The notes under the pieces were generated by a model. The model searched no databases. It had not been told where the DNA came from and saw nothing but the letters and a program-made list of their open reading frames with translations. A DNA stretch of 64,000 nt, from positions 62,001 through 126,000 of the forward strand of contig JAGTTS010000002.1 in assembly GCA_018223375.1 (NCBI GenBank), written 5' to 3'. This DNA comes from Clostridiaceae bacterium Marseille-Q3526 (GTDB taxonomy: Bacteria > Bacillota > Clostridia > Lachnospirales > Lachnospiraceae). Made by a program: the position numbers and the translations under genes. Positions 31,461 through 40,303 of this stretch are shown here, in pieces (positions within the stretch are counted from its first letter, which is position 1; each line of letters starts with the position of its first letter).

Positions 31461-33116
31461 ATGGCAGCTGTAATGATCGCAGGGGAGAGACATGAGTATC
31501 CGGAGGGAACGCCTTACCGCGTGATAGCAGAGGATTTTCAGGAAAAAGAGCAGGAGGATATTCTTCTGGTCAGGGCAGACGGAAAGCTGAGAGAGCTTCA
31601 CAAGGAGCTGTCCGGGGACTGCAGCCTCTCCTTTATCACAGCCGAGGACAGAGAAGGATGGCAGACGTATCAGAGAAGCGCCGTATTTTTAATGTTGAAG
31701 GCCTTTTACGACGCCGCTGGAAGAGACTGCGTAAAAAAGGTGACAGTCTGCTTTTCTGTGGGGCAGGGACTCTATATTGAACCGGAGGGGGACTTTGAGC
31801 TGAATGAGGAGCTTCTGAAGGCTGTGAAGGACAGAATGGAGGAGCTGAGAGAAGCGCGTCTCCCCATTGTGAAAAAAAGCCTGAATACCCAGGAAGCCGT
31901 AGAGCACTTCCACCGCCACGGCATGTACGACAAGGAGAAGCTGTTCCGGTTCAGAAGGGCTTCCAGGGTGAACGTCTACTCCATTGACAAGTTTGAGGAT
32001 TATTTCTATGGCTATATGGTGCCTGACACAGGATATATCAAATACTTTGATTTAACGCTCTATGAAAAGGGCTTTGTGCTTCTGCTGCCAAAGAGAAGCG
32101 CTCCCAGGAAAATCGAGCCTCTTGCTCCCAGAAAGAAGCTGTTTACAGTGCAGCGGCAGTCGGAGAGCTGGGGAGAGAAGCTGGGGATTTTTGATGTAGG
32201 ATCCTTAAACGAGGCGATCACGCAGGGCAGGATGAATGAAATCATTCTCATGCAGGAGGCGCTGCAGGAAAAGCAGATCGGGGATATTGCAGAGCAGATT
32301 GCGGCCAGGCCGGATCGGAAGCTGGTCATGATTGCCGGCCCGTCTTCATCGGGAAAGACGACGTTTTCCCATCGGCTTTCCATTCAGATGCGGGGGCTGG
32401 GCTTGAATCCCCACCCGATTTCTGTGGACAATTACTTTGTCAACCGAGTCAACAGCCCCAGAGACGAACAGGGAAACTATGACTATGAAGCGCTGGAATG
32501 CATTGATATGGAACAGTTCAATGCAGATATGGCGGATTTGCTGGCGGGAAAGACAGTGGAGCTTCCCCAGTACAATTTCGTGACAGGAGAGAGGGAATAT
32601 AAGAGCGATTTCATGACGCTCAGAAAGGGCGATATCCTGGTGATAGAGGGAATCCACTGCCTGAACGACCGCCTGTCCTACGCTCTTCCAAAGGAGAGTA
32701 AGTTTAGAATCTATATCAGCGCTCTGACCCAGCTGAATATTGACGAGCACAACCAGATCCCGACTACAGACGGAAGACTTCTGCGCCGCATGATCCGGGA
32801 CGCCAGAACCAGAGGTTCCTCCGCCCAGGATACGATCCGCATGTGGGACTCTGTCCGGAGAGGCGAGGAGAGAAATATTTTCCCATTCCAGGAAAGCGCG
32901 GACGTGATGTTTAACTCCGCTCTCCTGTATGAGCTGGCGGTGCTGAAGCAGTATGCGGAGCCTCTGCTCTTTGGCATCCCCCAGGATGCGCCGGAGTATG
33001 CCGAGGCCAAGCGGCTGCTGAAATTCCTGGATTACTTCCTGGGAGTGGGCAGCGAGAACATTCCTCATAACTCCATGATTCGGGAGTTCATCGGAGGAAG
33101 CTGTTTTAAAGTGTGA
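31461..33116 (+). CDS. Nucleoside (uridine) kinase with N-terminal TGS/ThrRS-like domain
   Basis: A protein of about 551 residues. The first part (1-60) is TGS-like. Residues 60-250 resemble the second (editing-like) domain of threonyl-tRNA synthetase, including FHRHGMYDKEKLFRFRRASRVNVYSI. A P-loop uridine kinase follows (Walker A near residue 295, AGPSSSGKTTFSHRLS; DNYFVNR; DILVIEGIHCLND). It phosphorylates a nucleoside, probably uridine or cytidine. ATG 31461 has AGGAGGG six bases upstream; starts at 31428 and 31455 are poorer. It lies five bases to tens of bases after Nif3, so it is probably in the same operon. Confidence 0.87.
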   Translation: MAAVMIAGERHEYPEGTPYRVIAEDFQEKEQEDILLVRADGKLRELHKELSGDCSLSFITAEDREGWQTYQRSAVFLMLKAFYDAAGRDCVKKVTVCFSVGQGLYIEPEGDFELNEELLKAVKDRMEELREARLPIVKKSLNTQEAVEHFHRHGMYDKEKLFRFRRASRVNVYSIDKFEDYFYGYMVPDTGYIKYFDLTLYEKGFVLLLPKRSAPRKIEPLAPRKKLFTVQRQSESWGEKLGIFDVGSLNEAITQGRMNEIILMQEALQEKQIGDIAEQIAARPDRKLVMIAGPSSSGKTTFSHRLSIQMRGLGLNPHPISVDNYFVNRVNSPRDEQGNYDYEALECIDMEQFNADMADLLAGKTVELPQYNFVTGEREYKSDFMTLRKGDILVIEGIHCLNDRLSYALPKESKFRIYISALTQLNIDEHNQIPTTDGRLLRRMIRDARTRGSSAQDTIRMWDSVRRGEERNIFPFQESADVMFNSALLYELAVLKQYAEPLLFGIPQDAPEYAEAKRLLKFLDYFLGVGSENIPHNSMIREFIGGSCFKV

Positions 33117-33156
33117 TTATAGATTGTCATTCAAAGCTGCCTCCGTCTATACACGA

Positions 33157-33200
33157 GGAAAACTTTTCTTGTTCCACTTAAAGTCACTGAAAAGTTTTCC
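33157..33200. repeat. 12-bp perfect inverted repeat between kinase gene and rnpB
   Basis: GGAAAACTTTTC (33157-33168) and GAAAAGTTTTCC (33189-33200) with a 20-base loop. It could end the kinase transcript, but there is no T-run. A further outer pair GTCTAT/ATAGAC (near 33146 and 33232) may extend it. Confidence 0.55.
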
Positions 33201-33232
33201 CCGCGTATTTAGAGCGAATTTTTTCTCCTCCA

Positions 33233-33261
33233 TAGACAAACCGTGAAAAGTGTGGTAAACT
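33233..33261 (+). promoter_or_regulatory. Promoter of rnpB
   Basis: TAGACA (33233-33238), 17-bp spacer, TAAACT (33256-33261). It predicts a start at about 33268-33270, where the RNA's first helix begins. Confidence 0.7.
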
Positions 33262-33269
33262 AGCTTTCA

Positions 33270-33631
33270 GTTTTCCGAGTAAGACAAATGGCCGCAGCTG
33301 CATGTGCCGAAAGGCCGCAGGTGAGGAAAGTCCGGGCTTCACAGGGCAGGATGCCAGATAACGTCTGGCGGAGGCGACTCCAGGGACAGTGCAACAGAAA
33401 TAAACCGCGGGGGCTTTGCTTCCCGTAAGGGTGGAAAGGCAGCGTAAGAGACTACCGCCTGGCTGGTAACAGACAGGGCATATGTAAACCCCATCCGAAG
33501 CAAGACCGAACAGAAAGCATAAGGCGGCCCGTCTGCTTTCGGGTAGGTCGCTAGAGTCTGCCGGCGACGGCAGAAGTGGATAGATGGCCATTCAACGACA
33601 TAACCCGGCTTATCGTTTTGCTCGGAAAACG
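33270..33631 (+). ncRNA. rnpB: RNase P RNA (class A)
   Basis: A catalytic RNA of about 360 bases that trims the 5' leader of tRNA precursors. The terminal helix pairs GTTTTCCGAG with CTCGGAAAAC. The conserved core is present: GAGGAAAGTCCGGGCTTCAC, GCAGGATGCC, the AGACAGGGCATA region and the CR V-like segment before the 3' end (GGATAGATGGCC). Several distal helices (for example GCGGGGGC region and CTGCCGGCGACGGCAG) fit the A type. A terminator follows at 33648-33690. Confidence 0.95.
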
Positions 33632-33647
33632 TAAAAATGAATGTAAG

Positions 33648-33690
33648 ACTGCAGCAAATGTGAGAGAAGAGCATTTTCTGCAGTTTTTTT
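33648..33690 (+). terminator. Terminator of rnpB
   Basis: ACTGCAG (33648-33654) pairs with CTGCAGT (33678-33684), followed by a run of T. Confidence 0.75.
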
Positions 33691-33726
33691 GTTTTACAGA
33701 AAAGACATTTGAAAAGGATGATGAAA

Positions 33727-34494
33727 ATGAGTACGATTGGAATTATCTGCGCCGGGGACAGCGAGCTGCAGCCCTATTTAGATATGCTGCCGTTTAAAGA
33801 GAGCAAAAAGAAGGCCATGCTTACCTTTTATGAGTGCGAATATCAGACCCACAGGCTGATTGCCCTTTACAGCGGCGTGTGCAAGGTAAACGGAGCTCTG
33901 GCAGCCCAGATTTTAATTGACGGGTATCAGCCGGATTTTATTTTAAATGGAGGAACCTGCGGAGGGCTTGACGAGAACGTGGATATTTTTGATACGATTG
34001 TGGCAGAACGATGCATTTACCATGATGTGGCAGAGGACATTCTGACAGATTTTCATCCCTGGATGAAAGAACCCTGGTTCCTGTCAGATGAAAAGCTTCT
34101 GAGGGCGGCAGAACGAGCGCAGGTACGGCGTCCTTTGAGGTTTGGGGCTGTGGCTACGGGAGAATATTTCCTGGGGGCCGGCAGCAGAAGAGAGCGGCTT
34201 TTAGAGAAGTATCCCGAGGTGCTGGCTGTGGATATGGAGACAGCCGCCATCGCCCATGCCTGCTATGTGAACCAGGTTCCCTTCCTGGCTGTCAGAACGG
34301 TGACGGATAACGGCACTCTGCCGGGAATCGGCACTTTTGAGGCAAATGTGGAACAGGCGTCTGCCATTTCCTGCCAGGTCTGCCTGGAAATCATCGCGGC
34401 ATATTCTGCGAGATCCTGCGCCTCATCATGCAGGGAGACAGACAGGAACCGATGCGGAATATATGAGAAAACAGGGAAAAAGCAGAATTTATAA
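33727..34494 (+). CDS. 5'-methylthioadenosine/S-adenosylhomocysteine nucleosidase family protein
   Basis: A protein of about 255 residues of the PNP/MTAN fold. Visible blocks are IGIICAGDSELQPYL, YSGVCKVNGALAAQILIDGYQPDFILNGGTCGGL, the catalytic VDMETAAIAHACY (methionine and glutamate that bind the ribose) and FLAVRTVTDNG with the catalytic Asp. It cleaves adenine from MTA or SAH in the methyl cycle. The last 25 residues (SARSCASSCRETDRNRC) extend beyond the usual end and look unstructured. ATG 33727 (MSTIGI) is chosen from several in-frame starts. It stands alone after rnpB. Confidence 0.87.
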   Translation: MSTIGIICAGDSELQPYLDMLPFKESKKKAMLTFYECEYQTHRLIALYSGVCKVNGALAAQILIDGYQPDFILNGGTCGGLDENVDIFDTIVAERCIYHDVAEDILTDFHPWMKEPWFLSDEKLLRAAERAQVRRPLRFGAVATGEYFLGAGSRRERLLEKYPEVLAVDMETAAIAHACYVNQVPFLAVRTVTDNGTLPGIGTFEANVEQASAISCQVCLEIIAAYSARSCASSCRETDRNRCGIYEKTGKKQNL

Positions 34495-34560
34495 AAAAGA
34501 GGAAGAGAACGGTTTCAGGCAGCTTTCAGCGGAGCCTGGAAAACATGTACTCTTCCTCCT
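34493..34560 (-). terminator. Terminator of pyrBI (minus strand)
   Basis: GAGGAAGAG (34499-34507) pairs with CTCTTCCTC (34550-34558), with an inner CAGGC/GCCTG helix. The minus strand then runs into TTTTTT. Confidence 0.6.
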
Positions 34561-34595
34561 GCGTTTATTATGAATCCTTTCAGATATTCTTTTGG

Positions 34596-35024
34596 CTATT
34601 TCTTTTCGTATTTTTCCTCACAGTAGAGGCAGCGGTAAACCTCTTTCTTCTCATCTGCCAGGCAGAATACATGAGGAAGCTCCTGCTCGATCGATGTGAT
34701 GCAGCGCGGATTTTTGCAGAAAATCACATTGGTGATTTTCTGGGGCAGGCGGAGGCTTTTTTTCTCCGCAATTTTGCTGTCCTTTATAATATTGACAGTG
34801 ATGCTGTGGTCGATGTAGCCTAAAACGTCCAGATCTACCACATCCAGTCCACCGTCGATTTTAATAATATCTTTTTTGCCCATCTTTTTGCTTCTGGCAT
34901 TTTTAATAATGGCAGTCTGGCAGTCCAGCTTATCTAAGCCCAGCTTAAAATAGATATCCATACCTTTTCCGGCCTCGATGTGATCAAGGACAATGCCTTC
35001 TTTTAATCCGCTGATATTTAACAT
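34596..35024 (-). CDS. pyrI: Aspartate carbamoyltransferase regulatory chain
   Basis: A 142-residue PyrI. The N-terminal allosteric domain begins MLNISGLKEGIVLDHIEAGKGM. The C-terminal zinc domain has CKNPRC and CLYC, spaced as in the zinc site that contacts PyrB. It confers nucleotide feedback control on aspartate carbamoyltransferase. It overlaps pyrB by seven bases, with AGGTGG before its start. Order pyrB-pyrI on the minus strand. Confidence 0.95.
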   Translation of the reverse strand: MLNISGLKEGIVLDHIEAGKGMDIYFKLGLDKLDCQTAIIKNARSKKMGKKDIIKIDGGLDVVDLDVLGYIDHSITVNIIKDSKIAEKKSLRLPQKITNVIFCKNPRCITSIEQELPHVFCLADEKKEVYRCLYCEEKYEKK

Positions 35025-35941
35025 GGTTTTTCCACCTCCAGTAATGTCATAATCAGAGCCATTCTCACATACACGCCGTACTGAACCTGGCGGAAGTAGG
35101 CGGCTCTCGGATCGTCGTCCACCTCTACGGAGATCTCGTTGACTCTGGGCAGGGGATGAAGGACGAACATGTCTTCGCGGGCCAGGGACATTTTCTGCTT
35201 GTCCAGAATATAGCAGTCCTTCATGCGGATATAGTCCTCCTCATTGAAGAAACGCTCCTTCTGAACGCGTGTCATGTAGAGAATGTCAAGCTCAGGCATG
35301 GCCTCGTCCAGATTTTCCACTTCACGGTACTCGATTCCCTTAGCCTGCAGCACGTCCTCGCGGATGTAGTCCGGAATCCGAAGCTCCGGCGGAGAGATGA
35401 GAACAAAGCGGATGCCGGTATAGCGCACCAGGGCGTTAATCAGCGAGTGAACGGTGCGGCCGAACTTTAAGTCGCCGCAGAGTCCCACAGTCAGATTGTC
35501 AAGGCGTCCCTTTAAAGAACGGATGGTCATCAGATCAGTCAGAGTCTGAGTGGGATGCTGATGGCCGCCGTCGCCTGCATTGATGACAGGAATGCCGGAA
35601 TGGACGGAAGCTACCATGGGAGCGCCCTCCTTGGGGTGGCGCATGGCGCAGATATCGGCATAGCAGGAAATAACGCGGATGGTGTCGGAAACGCTCTCGC
35701 CCTTGGCGGCAGAGCTGGAATCCGCGGAAGAAAAGCCAAGTACGCTTCCGCCTAAACGGAGCATGGCAGACTCGAAGCTTAAGCGTGTTCTTGTACTCGG
35801 CTCGTAAAACAGAGTGGCTAATTTTTTGCCGTCGCAGACGTGGGCATATTTCTGAGGATGCTTCTCAATATCGCTTGCCAGATCGAGAAGCGCTTCAATT
35901 TCTTCAACTGAAAAATCCAGAGGATTTAACAAATGTCTCAT
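35018..35941 (-). CDS. pyrB: Aspartate carbamoyltransferase catalytic chain
   Basis: A 307-residue PyrB that condenses carbamoyl phosphate with aspartate in pyrimidine synthesis. Active-site blocks are FYEPSTRTRLSFESAMLRLGG (carbamoyl-phosphate loop), HPTQTLTDL, LTVGLCGDLKFGRTVHS, YMTRVQKERF and HPLPRVNEI. Full length. AAAGGAGAGAC lies upstream of the ATG on the minus strand. A possible promoter has TATAAT at about 35977-35982 (reverse strand) with TGGAAA 17 bp before. No PyrR leader is obvious. Confidence 0.96.
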   Translation of the reverse strand: MRHLLNPLDFSVEEIEALLDLASDIEKHPQKYAHVCDGKKLATLFYEPSTRTRLSFESAMLRLGGSVLGFSSADSSSAAKGESVSDTIRVISCYADICAMRHPKEGAPMVASVHSGIPVINAGDGGHQHPTQTLTDLMTIRSLKGRLDNLTVGLCGDLKFGRTVHSLINALVRYTGIRFVLISPPELRIPDYIREDVLQAKGIEYREVENLDEAMPELDILYMTRVQKERFFNEEDYIRMKDCYILDKQKMSLAREDMFVLHPLPRVNEISVEVDDDPRAAYFRQVQYGVYVRMALIMTLLEVEKPC

Positions 35942-36070
35942 GTGTCTCTCCTTTGCATGTATTTTTATTTTTATCCATTATAGCGGATTTGTGATGCAAT
36001 TTCCAGACTGTGTAAGAAAAAAGTAAGGGAATTTAAGAAAAATAGGATAGGCCTTTCGGGAATTATTAGG

Positions 36071-36076
36071 TATAAT
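36071..36076 (+). promoter_or_regulatory. Candidate -10 of the MacB-type ABC operon
   Basis: TATAAT at 36071-36076 after TTAGG, about 30 bases before the start at 36108. No good -35 is visible. Confidence 0.4.
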
Positions 36077-36107
36077 GAAACGAGAACAGATAGTTGGAGG
36101 AATGAGA

Positions 36108-36905
36108 ATGGCAGAAGCGCAGGAGACAGAGAGCGGGAAGAAAACCCCTGTCATACAGGTAAAAAACTTATATAAGATTTACCGGGTAGGGGAGACGAAG
36201 GTCTATGCCTTAAACGGTGTGGATTTCACCATGTATAAGGGAGAGTTCTGCGCTATCGTGGGAACCTCCGGTTCAGGAAAATCCACGCTTTTAAATATGC
36301 TGGCAGGTCTGGAGAAGCCCACTAAGGGAGAGATTATCATAAGCGGAAAGCATATCGAAAAGATGAGAGAGGATCAGCTGGTGGCCTTCCGGCGGGAACG
36401 GGGGGGCTTTATTTTCCAGTCCTACAACCTTTTGGGAACCATGAATGCCATCGAAAATATTGCCCTTCCTTTGTCTTTCCAGGGAATTGGAAAAAAGGAA
36501 CGGCTTCGGCAGGCGCAGAAATATCTGAAGCTGGTAGGACTTTCCCATGTGGGGGATCACATGCCCAATCAGATGTCGGGAGGACAGCAGCAGAGGGTGG
36601 GCATTGCCAGGGCGCTGGTGGTAAATCCCAAGATTATTTTTGCCGACGAGCCCACCGGAAACCTGGATTCGAAAACCACCATGGAGGTACTGAAGCTGAT
36701 GCAGAGAATTGTCAGGGAACAGCAGCAGACGCTGGTCATGGTTACCCACGATGACCACCTTGCTGCCTATGCAGACAGAATTTTCCATATTATAGACGGA
36801 AAAATCGTGAAGATAGAGGAAAACCACCATTCAGACGAGGCGATTTTCGGAGAAGGGGGAGCTGAAAGGCAGAAGGAAACATCGGACAGGGAGGATGAGA
36901 GATGA
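36108..36905 (+). CDS. ABC transporter ATP-binding protein (MacB/LolD type)
   Basis: A protein of about 265 residues. Walker A is GTSGSGKSTLLN, the signature is MSGGQQQRVGIARAL, Walker B is IIFADEPTGNLDS, and the H-loop is MVTHDDH. YALNGVDFTMYKGEFCAIVG is typical of MacB/LolD ATPases that work with FtsX-like permeases. The C-terminus has an acidic tail. ATG 36108 has GGAGGA at eight bases; upstream in-frame starts are weaker. It overlaps the next gene by four bases and forms a three-gene operon with 36902 and 38754. Confidence 0.92.
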   Translation: MAEAQETESGKKTPVIQVKNLYKIYRVGETKVYALNGVDFTMYKGEFCAIVGTSGSGKSTLLNMLAGLEKPTKGEIIISGKHIEKMREDQLVAFRRERGGFIFQSYNLLGTMNAIENIALPLSFQGIGKKERLRQAQKYLKLVGLSHVGDHMPNQMSGGQQQRVGIARALVVNPKIIFADEPTGNLDSKTTMEVLKLMQRIVREQQQTLVMVTHDDHLAAYADRIFHIIDGKIVKIEENHHSDEAIFGEGGAERQKETSDREDER

Positions 36906-38767
36906 GAATGAAAAGGCTGAGACAGGTACTGATTCTGCTGTTAGCCGTCTGCATGATGCTTGCGGGAACTCCATTTGGAGCTTTGGCAGGCATGATGGAC
37001 ATGACGAATTTCAACGATGGCAGAATCGAGGTGACCAAGGTCCCGAAAGGAAAAGCGGGAGGCAAGGTGACCATCCGCATGAAGATTGTAAACGACGAGG
37101 ACTCCGACATGGAGGACACCACCGTTACACTGGTAGGAGGAACCAGATACGACGACATTTTAAACAATGTGTTCGAGCAGGACGAGGACGACGGCGATGA
37201 GGATGATGATGACGATGACACCATCCGGGATTACAATACCCAGTTCCCCTTTGAGGCGGATTCCTCCACGTTTGAGGACAAGAAGGTGGGAACCATCCGG
37301 GGACATTCGTCAAAAACCGTTTCCATTACCTTTCAGCTGCGCCGTGATCTGCAGCCAGGCTACTACCAGGCCTTTTTCGACCTGAACAGCAGCAGAGACC
37401 ACGAAAAGACAGTGGGCGTCAATATCTGGGTATCTGCGTCAGACGGCTCTGAGTCGGATGAGGAGACGATGGACTATGATATTACCATCGGCGAGAACCA
37501 GTCCACTCCTTACGGCGTTTACGGAGAAGTGCTGAATTTTGGAGTGAATTTGAGAAACAGCGGGAACAGGAAGCTGTACGACGTGCGCGTTTCCATGCAG
37601 CTGGACGCGGCCACAGAGAAATTCCCCTTTGATATCAACGACGGAAACTATGACAGAAAAATGGGGGATATGGACGTGAATCAGACCGTCTCCGTCCCCT
37701 ACAGCATGGCAGTGCGTGAGGACGCGAAATCAGGCTTCTATCCCATTACATACAAAATTTCCTACAAGGAGACAGAGGACGGAGACTTCGAGGAGCCGGT
37801 GGATAAAATTCTCTATGTCAGAGTCAAGGGAGAGGACGACGACGATCTGGAGGCGGACGCAGGGGACAACGAGAGAACGAAAGCCAGAATTATCGTGGAG
37901 AGCTTTTCCACGGAGCCGGCGGAGGTCTACGCAGGAACTCCATTTGTTCTGAAAATCAGAATGAAGAACGCTTCGTCGGACGTCCCGGCCAATAATATTT
38001 TATTTACCTTCAGCTCAGAGGATACGGATAAGAACCCTGTGTTTTCCACAGAGTCCGGATCCTCCACAGTGGTGGTAAACAGTCTGGCTCCGGGACAGAG
38101 TGCAGATTTGGAGCTTTTATTTAATTCCTCTCCTACGGCGGAGCAGAAGTCTTATACTATGTCCATTAAGGAAAAATATGACAGTCCGGAGTTTAAAAAC
38201 GCGGAGGAAGAAGTGAAGATTTCCATTCCGGTGAAGCAGCAGCCCAGATTCAGCACCAGCACCATTGAGGTGATGCCGGAGAGCATCAGCGTAGGTTCGG
38301 AGACCAACGTCATGTTTGGAATCAATAATACGGGCAAGGTGCTTCTCTACAATGTGACGGCTGTGTTTGAGGGGGATTCCATCCAGAAAACCGACGCTTA
38401 TGTAGGCAACATTGAGCCTGGAAAGACGGGCAATGTGGACGCCATGATTTCTGGCATCGCTCCTACAGCTGACGACGGAAAAATAAAGATTACTATTTCC
38501 TATGAGGATGAAAACGGAGAGGTGACGGAGGTAGAGAAGGAGATGAATCTCCTCGTTACTGAGACAATGGAAGAACCGGCGGACATGGACGCTATGGCGG
38601 ATATGGAGGAAATGATGCCGGAGGAGCCGTCTGCTTTCAGTAAATATAAGTGGCTGATTCTGCTGGGAGCCGTTGCTGCAGCAGCAGGGGGGACGGCAGT
38701 TTACCGCCGCAGGAAAGCGAAGAAGAAGGCACAGGAGGAAGAGGATATAGACGATGAGATTTCTTGA
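36902..38767 (+). CDS. Secreted, membrane-anchored protein with CARDB/NEW3-like repeats (ABC partner)
   Basis: A 621-residue protein. The signal peptide is residues 1-30 (RLRQVLILLLAVCMMLAGTPFGALA). The extracellular part has several Ig-like CARDB/NEW3-type domains (GRIEVTKVPKGKAGGKVTIRMKI; YGEVLNFGVNLRNSGNRKLYDVRVSM; STIEVMPESISVGSETNVMFGINNTGKVLLYNV). A C-terminal membrane helix (WLILLGAVAAAAGGTAVY) is followed by a basic and then an acidic tail. An unusual Asp/Glu run lies at residues 96-112. Placed between ATPase and permease, it is probably the extracytoplasmic adaptor of the transporter, comparable to the role of MacA-like partners. The substrate is unknown. Confidence 0.85.
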   Translation: MRMKRLRQVLILLLAVCMMLAGTPFGALAGMMDMTNFNDGRIEVTKVPKGKAGGKVTIRMKIVNDEDSDMEDTTVTLVGGTRYDDILNNVFEQDEDDGDEDDDDDDTIRDYNTQFPFEADSSTFEDKKVGTIRGHSSKTVSITFQLRRDLQPGYYQAFFDLNSSRDHEKTVGVNIWVSASDGSESDEETMDYDITIGENQSTPYGVYGEVLNFGVNLRNSGNRKLYDVRVSMQLDAATEKFPFDINDGNYDRKMGDMDVNQTVSVPYSMAVREDAKSGFYPITYKISYKETEDGDFEEPVDKILYVRVKGEDDDDLEADAGDNERTKARIIVESFSTEPAEVYAGTPFVLKIRMKNASSDVPANNILFTFSSEDTDKNPVFSTESGSSTVVVNSLAPGQSADLELLFNSSPTAEQKSYTMSIKEKYDSPEFKNAEEEVKISIPVKQQPRFSTSTIEVMPESISVGSETNVMFGINNTGKVLLYNVTAVFEGDSIQKTDAYVGNIEPGKTGNVDAMISGIAPTADDGKIKITISYEDENGEVTEVEKEMNLLVTETMEEPADMDAMADMEEMMPEEPSAFSKYKWLILLGAVAAAAGGTAVYRRRKAKKKAQEEEDIDDEIS

Positions 38768-40103
38768 TCTGCTCACCATGAGCGTCAATAATCTGCGCCG
38801 CAGAAAGCTTCGGACCTTTCTGACCGTTCTGGGCGTAGTCATCGGAACGGCCTCGATCGTAGTCATGGTTTCCCTGGGCATCGGCCTGAACAACTTTACC
38901 ATGGAGACCATCAAGTCTTCCGGAAGCCTGACTGCCATTGAGATTTATAATTATCAGGGAATGCAGGGAGACGACAAGACGGAGGAGGATTTCATTACAG
39001 ATGAAACGATCAAAAGCTTTTCCCAGATTCCTCATGTAACCTCCGTGTACCCGATTCTGAACATCAATGTTCTGATGAAGCAGGGGATTTACGAGGGCTA
39101 TGTGACGATGATGGGCGTTCCTCTGGATTATATGAAGGATATTCCGCTGGGAGCCGGAAAGCTGCCCTCCCCCAATGCCGATATGCTGGAGATGGTAGTG
39201 GGAAATATGGTAGCCAGAAATTTTACCAACTCGAAGACAGGAAAGGGCTACTGGGATACAGGAGAGGATCCGGATGTAGATTTTATGGCCCGGCCGGCGT
39301 TTGTCATCTTCGATATGGACGCCTACTACCAGTCGCAGTCAGGAGGCGGGGGCGGGGAGGAGCCTGTGAAGCCTCCGAAAAAATATATGCTGAATACGGC
39401 CGCCCTGGTAGAGGGAGGTCCGGAGGATTATAATGAATACAGCTACAGCGTTTATGTGGATTTGAATAAGCTGAAGGAGCAGCTGAAGCAGATTTTTAAG
39501 AAGAATCCGATTCCGGGACAGCCGGTCAATAAAAAGGGAAAGCCGTACAATTACTTCGTTTACGAGCAGGCTGTGGTCAATGTGGATGATATGGAAAATG
39601 TGAAGGAGGTTCAGCAGCAGCTGATTGGCATGGGCTTCGAGGCCAGCAGCCGTATGGACTGGCTGGAATCCTCCCAGAAGCAGTCCAACATGGTTCAGGC
39701 CGTGTTAGGCGGAATCGGAGCCGTCTCCCTGTTCGTAGCCGCCATCGGAATTGCCAATACCATGATGATGTCCATTTACGAGAGAACCAAGGAGATCGGC
39801 GTTCTGAAGGTGCTTGGCTGCGCCATGGGCAATATCAGAAGCATGTTTCTCATAGAAGCCGGGTTTATCGGCTTCATGGGAGGAATCATCGGGCTGCTTC
39901 TAAGCTATGGAGTATCCGGGATTGTGAACCGTTTTCTGGCTCCGGGCCTTACGGACGGAATGACCAGCCGGATATCCATGATCCCGCCGTGGCTGGCTCT
40001 GGCTGCTGTGGTATTTGCCGTGTTTATCGGTATGCTGGCCGGATTTTTCCCGGCTCAGAGAGCGATGAAGCTGTCGCCTTTAGCGGCTATCAGAAATGAA
40101 TAA
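38754..40103 (+). CDS. ABC transporter permease (MacB/FtsX type)
   Basis: A 449-residue permease. The first membrane helix is residues 15-45 (RRKLRTFLTVLGVVIGTASIVVMVSLG). A large extracellular MacB_PCD domain (about 45-310) follows. Three C-terminal helices form the FtsX domain (LGGIGAVSLFVAAIGIANTMMMSIYERTKEIGVLKVLGC ... AAIRNE). The terminal P-L-AAIRNE is typical of the family. It overlaps the preceding gene by 14 bases. It works with the ATPase at 36108 in mechanotransmission-type export rather than classical import. Confidence 0.9.
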   Translation: MRFLDLLTMSVNNLRRRKLRTFLTVLGVVIGTASIVVMVSLGIGLNNFTMETIKSSGSLTAIEIYNYQGMQGDDKTEEDFITDETIKSFSQIPHVTSVYPILNINVLMKQGIYEGYVTMMGVPLDYMKDIPLGAGKLPSPNADMLEMVVGNMVARNFTNSKTGKGYWDTGEDPDVDFMARPAFVIFDMDAYYQSQSGGGGGEEPVKPPKKYMLNTAALVEGGPEDYNEYSYSVYVDLNKLKEQLKQIFKKNPIPGQPVNKKGKPYNYFVYEQAVVNVDDMENVKEVQQQLIGMGFEASSRMDWLESSQKQSNMVQAVLGGIGAVSLFVAAIGIANTMMMSIYERTKEIGVLKVLGCAMGNIRSMFLIEAGFIGFMGGIIGLLLSYGVSGIVNRFLAPGLTDGMTSRISMIPPWLALAAVVFAVFIGMLAGFFPAQRAMKLSPLAAIRNE

Positions 40104-40113
40104 TGCAGTACGG

Positions 40114-40168
40114 AAAGGCTGGGAAAGCGTTTCTGAATGTTTCAGAAACGTTTTCCCGGCCTTTTAAC
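40114..40168 (+). terminator. Terminator of the MacB-type operon
   Basis: AAAGGC-GGGAAA-CGTTTCTG pairs with CAGAAACG-TTTCCC-GCCTTT, then T/A. Confidence 0.85.
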
Positions 40169-40170
40169 TG

Positions 40171-40219
40171 TTGCGCTCCGCCCAGTTGTGAGTTATGATT
40201 ATAATAGTTAGCAAACTAA
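40171..40219 (+). promoter_or_regulatory. marR promoter with overlapping operator
   Basis: TTGCGC (40171-40176), 17-bp spacer, TATGAT (40194-40199). Directly downstream, covering the start point, is TAGTTAGCAAACTAA (40205-40219), a partial dyad. A near copy stands at the same place in the ahpC promoter (52517-52533). This suggests repression by a MarR-type protein, probably the product of 40304. Confidence 0.65.
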
Positions 40220-40303
40220 TAGTTGCATAGACAACTGTAAGGCCGGACGGCAGAAGGGACTGGTATGCAGATCCGGCGCAGAGGAACAGGAGAGGGAGAA
40301 AAG

